Assembly (NCBI GenBank): GCA_934402395.1
Contig: CAKRTQ010000004.1
Coordinates: 62,001 to 126,000 of the forward strand
Length of the DNA: 64,000 bases
Source: an uncultured Eubacteriales bacterium
Lineage (GTDB): Bacteria; Bacillota; Clostridia; Oscillospirales; CAG-272
Direction of reading: 5' to 3'
Shown here: positions 34,886 to 43,173 of the stretch, piece after piece
Numbering within the stretch: the first letter of the stretch is position 1
How the letters are laid out: each line of letters begins with the position of its first letter
Made by a program: the position numbers and the translations under genes
The notes under the pieces: model-generated
Database searches by the model: none
Seen by the model: only the letters and a program-made list of their open reading frames with translations
What the model was told of the DNA's origin: nothing

Positions 34886-35278
34886 AATTCCCGGCGGATA
34901 GTGGCGTTTTACGATTTGTTGCGGTCGTTTATTGCACGTTCGTTTTTACATTTTCGTTCTTTTGAACAGTAAATCGGAAACGTCGATTTGCCAAAGTTCA
35001 CTGTCGGCGGCGGTGTTAAAATCTTTTTTGAGGTTTTAAACACCGCCGCACGCGGATTTTATCGTTGCTTTGCGAAAAAATAATTAATTGTCAGTATTTT
35101 TGGGAGGTAAATGTCGCCGACAATGCACATTTTTTCGTTTTTGTCAAGAGGACAAGCGTCATTTGTCTCTCAAAATGTCCTGGTAATTGTGCACAATTAT
35201 CAGCCCCGTAAAGCCGTGATTTTTCTCTATTAGATTATTTGCACGAAAATTACCCCCAAGATTCGTCATAATTGATAG
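34886..35278. other. Gene-free, AT-rich stretch with inverted repeats
   Basis: No protein gene is convincing here. It contains a near-perfect inverted repeat (35007-35021 with 35034-35049, one bulge, 12-nt loop), a perfect 16-bp palindrome TAATTGTGCACAATTA (35184-35199) and a pair of TTGTC/GACAA-type repeats at about 35140-35170. A 40-codon frame with GGGAGG close by (35111-35233) is weak. The stretch could hold an RNA element or operator; nothing recognisable as 6S, SRP, tmRNA or RNase P RNA was seen. Confidence 0.5.
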
Positions 35279-35307
35279 TTTACAAATGGCGCATTTTGGT
35301 GTATAAT
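35279..35307 (+). promoter_or_regulatory. Sigma-A promoter of candidate small RNA
   Basis: TTTACA (35279-35284), a 17-bp spacer and TATAAT (35302-35307). No protein start follows; a terminator occurs ~115 bp downstream. Confidence 0.72.
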
Positions 35308-35312
35308 GTCCG

Positions 35313-35428
35313 TACAGTTGTGCGGCAGCGCGCGATTGCCCCGAATGCACAGCGGTCACCGGTTATTGCGGAATATCAAGCTCATGATACCAACTCGCAC
35401 CGATCGGTCGCCGTCTGTGTTTTTTTTT
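35313..35428 (+). ncRNA. Candidate small RNA, ~115 nt, with own promoter and terminator
   Basis: The predicted transcript from ~35313 begins with a hairpin CCGTAC-AGTT-GTGCGG. A long 3' stem follows, CACAG...CTGTG (35348-35352 with 35415-35419), continued inward by CGG/CCG and ACCG/CGGT pairs and enclosing a TATCA/TGATA hairpin. It is followed at once by nine T (35420-35428). It carries no open frame with a ribosome-binding site. The promoter, ordered hairpins and T-run make an autonomous RNA gene likely. I cannot assign it to a known family. It lies between hpf and infC. Confidence 0.5.
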
Positions 35429-35576
35429 GATCTCGGGTGAAGACTGTGCGGATTCTGTTCTTTATACCCCGATAGTGGAGAAGAGCCTGTTGCCGAGATT
35501 TTCGGTGGTTCCGTGGCGATGTTTGCTCTTGCCCTCTGTTGCGCCCGGAAAAAAACAAAAATAATCAAAAAAACAC

Positions 35577-35605
35577 TTGACAAATGTACGGTTCGGTGAT
35601 ATAAT
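35577..35605 (+). promoter_or_regulatory. Consensus sigma-A promoter of infC-rpmI-rplT
   Basis: TTGACA (35577-35582), a 17-bp spacer and TATAAT (35600-35605), an exact consensus match, giving a ~150-nt leader before infC. Confidence 0.9.
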
Positions 35606-35611
35606 ACTTTC

Positions 35612-35730
35612 GCAAACAAAGAAGAACTCTCCGTTCTCACCCTGCCGCACAGCGAGCTCGGTAAATATTTTCCCTTCACCGGGATCATGAGCGCGGAGTT
35701 TTGCTTCGCGCGTTTTGTTTTATTTATTAA
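35612..35730 (+). promoter_or_regulatory. infC leader with attenuator-like terminator
   Basis: The leader ends in an 8-bp hairpin GCGCGGAG (35691-35698) with CTTCGCGC (35704-35711), loop TTTTG, followed by GTTTTGTTTTATTT. A Rho-independent terminator placed before infC is the arrangement used by the L20 leader of Firmicutes, where ribosomal protein L20 represses infC-rpmI-rplT by transcription attenuation. I infer the same here from position. The L20-binding fold itself was not demonstrated. Confidence 0.6.
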
Positions 35731-35762
35731 CAAAAGTTCAGTTTATTCGGAGGTGAACTACA

Positions 35763-36284
35763 ATAGCAACAAAGGAAAATCTCGTCAATGAGGCGATACG
35801 ATTCAAGGAAGTAAGACTTCTCGACCAGGAGGGAAATCAGCTCGGTATCATGAGCTCGGATGCAGCTCTGCGCGCAGCGTATGACCGCGGACTTGATCTT
35901 GTGCTTATGTCGGCGCAGTCACAGCCTCCGGTGTGCCGTATAATGGATTACGGCAAATTCCGCTTTGAGCGTGAAAAGAAAGAAAAAGAAGCCAAAAAGA
36001 AGCAAACGACCATTGAACTCAAGGAAGTTCAGCTTTCATGCCGTATTGAGCAGAACGATTTCAATACCAAGGTCAAGCATGCCCTGCGTTTTCTCGGTGA
36101 CGGAAACAAGGTGAAGGTCGTACTCCGCTTCCGCGGTCGTGAGATGAGTCATCAGGAAATAGGGCGCGATCTTCTGAAGCAGTTTGCCGATGCGTGCGCC
36201 GAGTCCGGATCGGTCGACAAGCAGCCCTTGCTCGACGGCAGATTCATGACTATGATAATCGCTCCTCTCAAAAACGCCAAATAA
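35763..36284 (+). CDS. infC: Translation initiation factor IF-3, AUA start
   Basis: IF-3 controls start-codon selection on the 30S subunit. The conserved IF-3 N-terminus (NEAIRFKEVRLLDQEGNQLG) lies upstream of the first ATG (35850), so translation must start earlier. The frame opens after a TGA at 35754, and no ATG, GTG or TTG occurs before 35850. GGAGG (35749-35753) points to ATA at 35763, giving a 173-residue protein of normal size. A non-canonical start (AUU in E. coli and Bacillus) allows IF-3 to repress its own synthesis. PPVCRIMDYGKFRFE and the C-terminal domain are intact. Confidence 0.95.
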   Translation: MATKENLVNEAIRFKEVRLLDQEGNQLGIMSSDAALRAAYDRGLDLVLMSAQSQPPVCRIMDYGKFRFEREKKEKEAKKKQTTIELKEVQLSCRIEQNDFNTKVKHALRFLGDGNKVKVVLRFRGREMSHQEIGRDLLKQFADACAESGSVDKQPLLDGRFMTMIIAPLKNAK

Positions 36285-36378
36285 TTCATTGCCGGGAACG
36301 GCGACTGTTCATCAACGGCTTAACTGCCTTAATGATACAATATCACGATAGGTCATCTATACAAAGGAGAACAAAATT

Positions 36379-36573
36379 ATGGGAAAAATCAAGACACACA
36401 GAGCTTCCGCCAAGCGTTTCTCTGTAACGGGAACCGGCAAAGTGAAGATGAACCACTCTCATCATCGTCATAAGCTCGGTATAAAGGATCAGAAGCGCAA
36501 GAGACATCTTCGCACTGCCGATTACGTGCAGGGAAAGATGGCTTCTAACATCCGCGCGATGATCAACAAATAA
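36379..36573 (+). CDS. rpmI: 50S ribosomal protein L35
   Basis: The 64-residue basic protein begins with GKIKTHRASAKRFSVTGTGK and has the conserved NHSHHRHKL segment. AAAGGAG precedes the ATG. It is the second gene of the infC-rpmI-rplT operon, ~95 bp after infC. Confidence 0.97.
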   Translation: MGKIKTHRASAKRFSVTGTGKVKMNHSHHRHKLGIKDQKRKRHLRTADYVQGKMASNIRAMINK

Positions 36574-36671
36574 GCGACATACGATTCCGTTTAAGCTTTG
36601 GGGAAATAAGGTTGCCGCGCGGCGGTGCGTTTCTCCGCAAAAATCAGCAAAGAGAAAGGTATTAAGATAAA

Positions 36672-37025
36672 ATGGCAAGAGTAAAAGGCGCAATGATGAC
36701 GCGCAAGAGAAGAAATAAAGTCCTTAAGGCTGCTCGCGGCTACTGGGGCGCAAAGAGCAAGCATTTCAAGATGGCGAAGCAGGCGGTCATGAAGAGCGGC
36801 AACTACGCCTTCGTGGGACGCAAGCAGAGAAAGAGAGACTTCCGCCGTTTGTGGATCGCTCGTATTTCCGCGCAGGCAAAGGTCAACGGCATGAACTACT
36901 CCACCTTCATGCACGGGCTCAAGCTCGCCGGTATCGACCTCAACCGCAAGATGCTGGCTGAGATCGCCGTTGCCGACAAGGCTGCATTTGCAGAGCTTGC
37001 CGATAAGGCAAAGGCGGCTCTTTAA
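36672..37025 (+). CDS. rplT: 50S ribosomal protein L20
   Basis: A 117-residue protein of normal length, starting ARVKGAMMTRKRRNKVLK and ending in the globular domain NRKMLAEIAVADKAAF. L20 is an early 50S assembly protein and, in Firmicutes and E. coli, the autogenous repressor of this operon. AGAGAAAGG lies before the ATG. A terminator follows 15 bp after the stop. Confidence 0.97.
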   Translation: MARVKGAMMTRKRRNKVLKAARGYWGAKSKHFKMAKQAVMKSGNYAFVGRKQRKRDFRRLWIARISAQAKVNGMNYSTFMHGLKLAGIDLNRKMLAEIAVADKAAFAELADKAKAAL

Positions 37026-37040
37026 GAGAACACCGAAATA

Positions 37041-37082
37041 CGCGGGGACTGTATGCTGAAGCGACAGCCCCGCGGCTTTTTT
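37041..37082 (+). terminator. Terminator of infC-rpmI-rplT
   Basis: CGCGGGGACTGT (37041-37052) pairs with ACAGCCCCGCG (37064-37074) with one bulged A, followed by GCTTTTTT. Confidence 0.88.
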
Positions 37083-37122
37083 GACAATATCCCGTAACGA
37101 AAAAACAAGCGAGGTGCGGCTT

Positions 37123-37965
37123 ATGATGCAATATATCTCTTCCCGCCACAATCCCACAGTTATGCTGGCGGCATCGCTTTCCGACAAAAAGAACAGGGAA
37201 CGCGAACATCTTTTTCGCTTTGACGGTAAAAAACTGTTCGGCGAGGCGTGTGCCTGCGGCGTCGGCATACACGCTGTTTTTATCCGCGAGGACAAAAAGG
37301 AAGAACTGACTAAATTTGTATCTAATTGCGCCAAAAGCAACAAAATAGAATTAAAAGACCGTGTGTATATCCTGTCGGAGGCGGCTTTTGACAAGATAAG
37401 CGAAGAAAAATCGCCCGAGGGCATAATTACTGTTGCGAAATATATTGACAAACTCCGTAAAATCGCTACAATAGATAATATGACGGAAAAAGATGCCGTG
37501 CGCGGTCTGCTCGGCGACGGCAGGGTTATGGCGTTTGAGTCGCTGCGCGACCCCGGAAATCTCGGTACCGTCATACGCACTGCGGCGGCACTCGGTGTAA
37601 AAACGCTGATACTGTCCTCCGACTGTGCGGATGTGTACAATCCGCGTACCGTGCGCGCCGCGATGGGTGCGCTGTTTACGCGGCGTATCATCATAACGGA
37701 CGGATTTGAGGAGCTCATCCGTGCCGTCGGTGCGGCGGGACGCCGCACCGTTGCTGCGGCACTCACTCCCGATGCCGTGAACGCAGAGGAGCTTTCTCTC
37801 TGCGCCGACGACTGTGTTGTTATAGGCAACGAGGGACACGGACTTTCAGCCGGCGTACTTGCTGCGTGTGATACTGCGGCAATATTGCCGATGGAGCGCG
37901 GACCGGGCATTGAGTCGCTGAACGCATCCGTTGCGGCAGCCATTTTTATGTGGCTCTGCCGCTGA
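37123..37965 (+). CDS. TrmH-family (SpoU) RNA 2'-O-methyltransferase
   Basis: The 280-residue protein has an N-terminal substrate-binding region (ISSRHNPTVMLAASLSDKK) and a C-terminal SPOUT knot with the three motifs: FESLRDPGNLGTVIRTAAALG, VVIGNEGHGLS and LPMERGPGIESLNASVAAAI. Such enzymes methylate ribose in 23S rRNA or tRNA; the site is unknown. GAGGTG precedes two adjacent ATGs (37123, 37126). It is the first gene of the run leading to dprA and topA. Confidence 0.88.
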   Translation: MMQYISSRHNPTVMLAASLSDKKNREREHLFRFDGKKLFGEACACGVGIHAVFIREDKKEELTKFVSNCAKSNKIELKDRVYILSEAAFDKISEEKSPEGIITVAKYIDKLRKIATIDNMTEKDAVRGLLGDGRVMAFESLRDPGNLGTVIRTAAALGVKTLILSSDCADVYNPRTVRAAMGALFTRRIIITDGFEELIRAVGAAGRRTVAAALTPDAVNAEELSLCADDCVVIGNEGHGLSAGVLAACDTAAILPMERGPGIESLNASVAAAIFMWLCR

Positions 37966-37987
37966 AAAATATCGGGAGGTATCCATT

Positions 37988-39277
37988 ATGTCATGCGGGC
38001 TTTATGATGTCTGGCTTTCTCTTCATATGCAACCCGGAGAGTCGGTCCACCGTTCGCTCTTTGAGGTGTTCGGCAGTGCGTATGACGTTTACAGTGCGGA
38101 TGCCGGGGCATATGAAGCAGCCGGGATCCCCGAACCGCTTGCGGCGAAGCTGTGCGACAAAAGCCTTGAACGTCCGGTCGCAATAATGGATTACTGCACC
38201 CGCGCCGGTGTTGCTCTGGCGACTGAAGGGTGCGACGGCTATCCCGCACGGCTTGCGGATATTGCAAATCCGCCGTATCTGCTGTATATTCGCGGGAAAA
38301 TGCCGGATATCGATTCATGCGTTAGCATATCGGTCGTCGGAACGCGTTCGATGAGCGAATACGGAAAGCGTGCGGCGTATAAAATATCCTATGAACTGAG
38401 TGCCGCGGGGGCTGTCATCGTAAGCGGAATGGCGCTCGGGATTGACAGCGTGGCTGCCTGCGCCGCGCTTGATTCAGGCGGGCAGACGGTCGCCGTGCTC
38501 GGGTGCGGCGTGGACATGGCGTATCCCGCACAGCACAAAAGACTTATGGATTCCATCATTGCGCACGGCGCGGTGATAAGCGAATTTGCGCCCGGAACGC
38601 GCCCCGACGGCAGAAATTTTCCGCTCCGCAACCGCGTAATCAGTGGTCTCGGGCTCGGAACTCTCGTTGTTGAGGCGGATACGCAGTCCGGTGCGCTGAT
38701 AACGGCGCGCACAGCGCTTGTGCAGGGAAGAGACATTTTTGCGATTCCCGGCAACATAGGCGAGACGAATGCAGACGGTACCAACGCTCTTCTGCGGGAC
38801 GGTGCGAACATGGTGCTTTCGTCGCGCGACATTATCCGCGTTTATGAATTCCCGTGGCGGGATTCGATGGACCTCACTGCTCTTGCGGCGGCGGAGCGTA
38901 TATCCGATTACAGCGGAGGCCTTTATGAACGCTACGGTGTCAGCGACGGCGGACAGAAGCCTGCGAGCGCGAGCACCGCGAAACGCCGCGAGGATGCGTC
39001 ACAGCCGTCGCTCAGCATAACCTATCCGCGCGACAGGCGTTCGGGCGGAAAAAACGGAGATCCCACTCCTGCCGCCGCGGTAAAAGCAAACGCCGCCGAT
39101 GGTCTTGAGGGCAAATTGCGCGATGTTTACGAGGCAATGATCCCGGGCGAGAAGATGTCTATCGACAGGCTGATGCGCTCAGGCTTTGCAATGGGCGAGC
39201 TCATGTCCTCACTGACACAGTTGGAGATCAGAGGTCTTGTATCCTCGGTCCCCGGCGGTCTTTATCTTAGAAAATGA
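37988..39277 (+). CDS. dprA: DNA-processing protein DprA
   Basis: DprA loads RecA on single-stranded DNA during natural transformation. The 429-residue protein has an N-terminal SAM-like region, the Rossmann-type DprA domain (SVVGTRSMSEYGKRAAY, VSGMALGIDSVA, AVLGCGVDMAYPAQHK, PLRNRVISGL) and a C-terminal winged helix after a low-complexity linker (~310-370). GGGAGGT lies upstream of the ATG. dprA-topA-trmFO is a standard Firmicutes order. Its presence does not by itself show competence. Confidence 0.94.
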   Translation: MSCGLYDVWLSLHMQPGESVHRSLFEVFGSAYDVYSADAGAYEAAGIPEPLAAKLCDKSLERPVAIMDYCTRAGVALATEGCDGYPARLADIANPPYLLYIRGKMPDIDSCVSISVVGTRSMSEYGKRAAYKISYELSAAGAVIVSGMALGIDSVAACAALDSGGQTVAVLGCGVDMAYPAQHKRLMDSIIAHGAVISEFAPGTRPDGRNFPLRNRVISGLGLGTLVVEADTQSGALITARTALVQGRDIFAIPGNIGETNADGTNALLRDGANMVLSSRDIIRVYEFPWRDSMDLTALAAAERISDYSGGLYERYGVSDGGQKPASASTAKRREDASQPSLSITYPRDRRSGGKNGDPTPAAAVKANAADGLEGKLRDVYEAMIPGEKMSIDRLMRSGFAMGELMSSLTQLEIRGLVSSVPGGLYLRK

Positions 39278-39330
39278 CTCCGGCACTGTCCGGTAAACGA
39301 TAAAAACAAAGCAAGAAAGGTAATTTTCCG

Positions 39331-41778
39331 ATGGCAAATCTTGTTATAATCGAGTCGCCCTTCAAGGCAACGGCAATAAAAAGCTATCTCGGTTCGGGTT
39401 ATAAGGTGGTCGCGTCCAACGGACATATACGCGATCTGCCAAAAAGCACATTCGGCATTGAAATTGAAAATAATTTTGAACCTCATTATATCAATATCCG
39501 CGGCAGGGCTGATATAATAAACGAGATAAAAAAAGACGCAAAAGCCGCGTCAAAGGTTTACTTTGCGACCGACCCTGACCGCGAGGGCGAGGCGATATCG
39601 TGGCATCTTGCCACCGCGCTCGGTATTCCGGTCGAAAAAACGTTGCGCGTCACCTTCAACTCAATAACCAAGACTGCTGTCAAGGAGGGAATCAAAAATC
39701 CCCGCTCGATCGACATGAATATCGTGAATGCCCAGCAGTCACGCCGTCTGCTTGACCGCATCGTGGGTTACAAGCTCAGCCCGCTGCTCTGGAAAAAGGT
39801 CCAGCATGGTCTTTCGGCGGGACGCGTACAGTCTGTCGCAACGAGGATAATCGTTGAGCGCGAAGCGGAGATACGCGCCTTTGTGCCGGTGGAATACTGG
39901 ACGATAAGCGCGCTTCTTTCTGACGGCGATTCAAGCTTTACCGTCAGATTCTGGGGAAATGCCGACGGCAAGGTCGAGTTGCACAGCGAAGAGGATGCCG
40001 TACGCGTCACGGGAGCGGTCAGGGGCAGACCCTTTACGGTAAAAAGCGTAAAGCGCGGCACAAAGCTCAAAACTCCCGCGCCCCCGTTCATTACATCCAC
40101 GCTCCAGCAGGAGGCGTCCCGCAAACTCGGCTTCCAGGCATCGCGCACGATGAAGACGGCGCAGGAGCTTTACGAAGGTATCAACCTCGGCTCCGAGCTT
40201 GGCGGCACACAGGGTCTTATCACGTATATGAGAACAGACTCGCAGCGTGTTGCGGAGGAAGCACAGACGGCTGCGCGCGCACTTATCGTGGAAAAGTACG
40301 GCAGTGAATTCTGCCCCGCAACGCCGCGAAATTACAAAACCAACAAATCCGCACAGGATGCGCACGAGGCGATACGTCCGGCAAGAGTCGAGCTTGAGCC
40401 CTCTGCGGTCCAGTCTCACCTCACGCCCGACCAGTACAGGCTTTATAAGCTCATATGGGAGCGGTTCGTATCGAGCCAGATGGAATCCGCAAAGCTTGCA
40501 ACGCTTTCGGTCGATCTTGAAAACAGCGGATGGATATTCCGCACCGGCGGTTATACGGTGACCTTCCCCGGCTATATGGCAGTCTATGAGGAATCCACCG
40601 ATGACAGCAAGAAGGGAGACGATGAGGACAAGGACCCGCGTATTCCCGAGCTTTGCGAGGGACAGAAGCTGGAGACACGCGATGTAACGGCGCAGAAGCA
40701 CTTTACGGAGGCTCCCCCACGCTACAACGATGCGACGCTTGTAAAATTCCTTGAGGAAAAAGGAATAGGCAGACCGAGCACCTTTGCCACGATCATTTCC
40801 ACTATCATTTCGCGCGGATATGTCAACCGCGACGGCAAGGCACTGGTGCCGACACAGCTCGGTGAGATCACAACGGTGCTTATGAAGGAGAGCTTTGCCG
40901 ATATCGTGGATTACCGCTTTACGGCAAATATCGAAAACGAACTTGATGAGGTCGAGCGCGGCGAGACGACGATGCAGGCTGTGCTCTCATCCTTCTGGGA
41001 AGGATTTTCGCGCGAGCTTGAGGCGGCTGAAACGAAGCTGAAAAACGAGAAAGTTACGGTAGCTCCCGAGCTTACCGACATAAAATGCGAAAAATGCGGT
41101 GCGACAATGGTGGTGCGCAGCGGAAAGTTCGGAAAATTTGCCGCTTGCCCGAACTATCCCAATTGCCGCAATACAAAGCCGCTCAACCCCGACGGAACGC
41201 TCAAAACAGAGCAGGCGCAAAAGCCTGAGCCGGTACCGGGCATGGTTTGTGAGCTTTGCGGCGGTCCGATGGTGCTTCGCCGCGGCAGATACGGCAGCTT
41301 TTACGCCTGTGCAAACTACCCGAAATGCAAATTCAACAAAAAAATAGAGCACGAGCTTGAAGGCGTGCGCTGCCCCAAGTGCGGCGGCAGAGTGCTGATA
41401 AAGTACGGCAAAAACAAAAATGTTTTTTACAGCTGCGAGCACTACCCCGATTGCGATTTTTCAACATGGGATGTTCCGCTTCCCGAAAAATGCCCCGAAT
41501 GCGGCGGAATGCTTTTCCGCAAAAAAGGCAGGGGCGGCGGCATAGTGTGCCACACCGAGGGCTGCGGATACCGCCGCGAGCCGGATACCGACAGCGCGGG
41601 CTCGGGCGATAAAACTGCTGCCTCCGGCGCAAAGACAACGGAGAGATCAAAACCCGGACGCAAGCCGAAAAAAACGGCTGCACCGGCACAGCAGGACCGG
41701 GATGACGCTCCTGAGCTTCCGGACGGTTTTGAAAGCGACCGCCCGCCGATGCCCGGCGACGACGATGCACCGTTCTGA
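39331..41778 (+). CDS. topA: DNA topoisomerase I
   Basis: This type IA topoisomerase relaxes negative supercoils. The 815-residue protein starts with the TOPRIM domain (VIIESPFKATAIKSYL; acidic DPDREGEAIS at 81-90) and has the catalytic Tyr299 in LITYMRTDSQR, with Arg301 beside it. The C-terminus has four zinc-ribbon modules: CEKCG...CPNYPNC, CELCG...CANYPKC, CPKCG...CEHYPDC and CPECG...CHTEGC. They are followed by a Lys/Pro/Asp-rich tail. AAGAAAGG precedes the ATG. Confidence 0.96.
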   Translation: MANLVIIESPFKATAIKSYLGSGYKVVASNGHIRDLPKSTFGIEIENNFEPHYINIRGRADIINEIKKDAKAASKVYFATDPDREGEAISWHLATALGIPVEKTLRVTFNSITKTAVKEGIKNPRSIDMNIVNAQQSRRLLDRIVGYKLSPLLWKKVQHGLSAGRVQSVATRIIVEREAEIRAFVPVEYWTISALLSDGDSSFTVRFWGNADGKVELHSEEDAVRVTGAVRGRPFTVKSVKRGTKLKTPAPPFITSTLQQEASRKLGFQASRTMKTAQELYEGINLGSELGGTQGLITYMRTDSQRVAEEAQTAARALIVEKYGSEFCPATPRNYKTNKSAQDAHEAIRPARVELEPSAVQSHLTPDQYRLYKLIWERFVSSQMESAKLATLSVDLENSGWIFRTGGYTVTFPGYMAVYEESTDDSKKGDDEDKDPRIPELCEGQKLETRDVTAQKHFTEAPPRYNDATLVKFLEEKGIGRPSTFATIISTIISRGYVNRDGKALVPTQLGEITTVLMKESFADIVDYRFTANIENELDEVERGETTMQAVLSSFWEGFSRELEAAETKLKNEKVTVAPELTDIKCEKCGATMVVRSGKFGKFAACPNYPNCRNTKPLNPDGTLKTEQAQKPEPVPGMVCELCGGPMVLRRGRYGSFYACANYPKCKFNKKIEHELEGVRCPKCGGRVLIKYGKNKNVFYSCEHYPDCDFSTWDVPLPEKCPECGGMLFRKKGRGGGIVCHTEGCGYRREPDTDSAGSGDKTAASGAKTTERSKPGRKPKKTAAPAQQDRDDAPELPDGFESDRPPMPGDDDAPF

Positions 41779-41796
41779 TATGACAACGATCGGAAA

Positions 41797-43140
41797 ATGA
41801 ATATGGATCACATAAATGTATACGGCGCGGGTCTTGCCGGCTGCGAGGCGGCATGGCAGGCGGCGCAGCGCGGCGTAAAGGTCAGACTTTTTGAAATGAA
41901 GCCGCAAAAATTCACTCCGGCGCACCATTCCGAAAGATTCTGCGAGCTGGTATGCTCAAATTCTCTGCGCTCGGACAGTCCTTCAAATGCCGTGGGGCTT
42001 CTGAAGGAAGAAATGAGGCGTATGTCCTCTCTCATAATGGAAGCGGCGGATGCGTGCCGCGTTCCCGCCGGTTCCGCACTTGCGGTGGACAGGGACAGGT
42101 TTTCATCATATGTGACCGATAAGATCAGGAGCCATCCGCTTATCGAGTGCATTTCCGCCGAGGTATCCTCGGTCCCGGAAGGCGAGATAACCGTTATTGC
42201 CACCGGACCGCTCACATCGCCGGCAATGGCGGATTATATCTCCGGTGAACTCGGCTGCTCCGGACTGCACTTCTTTGACGCCGCAGCCCCGATAGTCGAC
42301 GGCGACACGGTGGACCGCAGCATTGCGTTTTTTGCTTCCCGCTACGGCAAGGGGGATGCAGATTATCTGAACTGCCCAATGACGCGCGAGCAGTACGACG
42401 CGTTTTACGATGCGCTTATAGGTGCGCGCGAGGCTGAGCTGCATGATTTTGACCGCGAGGAGCAAAAGGATCTTACCGTTTTTGAAGGTTGTATGCCGGT
42501 GGAGGTCATGGCGCGCCGCGGGCGCGACACTCTCCGGTTCGGACCGATGAAGCCCGTGGGACTTACTGATCCGCGTCACCCCGAGGTGCGCGATTGGTAC
42601 GCGGTCGTACAGCTGCGCAAGGAAAACCGCGAGGGGACTATGTTCAATCTTGTGGGCTTTCAGACGCATCTTGCCTTTCCGGAGCAAAAGCGTGTGTTCT
42701 CAATGATCCCCGGACTGGAGAATGCCGAATTTCTGCGTTACGGTGTCATGCACCGCAACACATATCTTGATTCTCCGGGCAGGCTGGATGAAAATTACGG
42801 TCTTTTGTCGCGTCCCGGCGTTTACTTTGCCGGACAGATGACAGGCGTTGAAGGATATGTGGAGTCTGCCGCATCGGGACTCGTGGCGGGAGCCTCCGCT
42901 GCGCGCCGCGCACGCGGTATGGACGCGGTTACACTTCCGCGCGAGACTATGACGGGAGCTATGGCATCGTATGTCTCCCACGGCGGCGTGAGCGGCTCAT
43001 TTGTTCCGATGAATGCCAACTTCGGAATAATCGCGCCGCTTACCGAACGCGTGCGCGGCGGCAAAAAGGCACGCGGCGAGGCGTATTCGGCGCGTGCGCT
43101 GGCGGTGCTTGACGGCGTGACCGGCGAGTTCAACAGCTGA
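41797..43140 (+). CDS. trmFO: tRNA uracil-54 methyltransferase (folate/FAD-dependent)
   Basis: TrmFO methylates U54 of tRNA to m5U using methylenetetrahydrofolate and FADH2. The 447-residue protein has the FAD motif VYGAGLAGCEAAWQAA, the catalytic-region Cys in CELVCSNSLRSD and a second conserved Cys in FEGCMPVEVMA. Two ATGs (41797 and 41803) are possible starts; the second gives MDHINVYGAG. The gene lies 18 bp after topA. Confidence 0.95.
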   Translation: MNMDHINVYGAGLAGCEAAWQAAQRGVKVRLFEMKPQKFTPAHHSERFCELVCSNSLRSDSPSNAVGLLKEEMRRMSSLIMEAADACRVPAGSALAVDRDRFSSYVTDKIRSHPLIECISAEVSSVPEGEITVIATGPLTSPAMADYISGELGCSGLHFFDAAAPIVDGDTVDRSIAFFASRYGKGDADYLNCPMTREQYDAFYDALIGAREAELHDFDREEQKDLTVFEGCMPVEVMARRGRDTLRFGPMKPVGLTDPRHPEVRDWYAVVQLRKENREGTMFNLVGFQTHLAFPEQKRVFSMIPGLENAEFLRYGVMHRNTYLDSPGRLDENYGLLSRPGVYFAGQMTGVEGYVESAASGLVAGASAARRARGMDAVTLPRETMTGAMASYVSHGGVSGSFVPMNANFGIIAPLTERVRGGKKARGEAYSARALAVLDGVTGEFNS

Positions 43141-43173
43141 ATTGAAAAAATAATCTAAAATGGATACTGTAAT

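Noticed and set aside
35313..35560. 6S, SRP, RNase P or tmRNA gene
   Set aside because: None of the conserved core sequences of these RNAs (for example the SRP GGUCCGGAAGGAAGCAGC-type loop) is present, and the promoter-terminator unit is too short for 6S, RNase P or tmRNA.
35356..35733. 125-codon minus-strand frame over the small RNA terminator and infC leader
   Set aside because: Runs across a consensus promoter, an attenuator hairpin and a T9 tract; the product looks random and there is no convincing ribosome-binding site.
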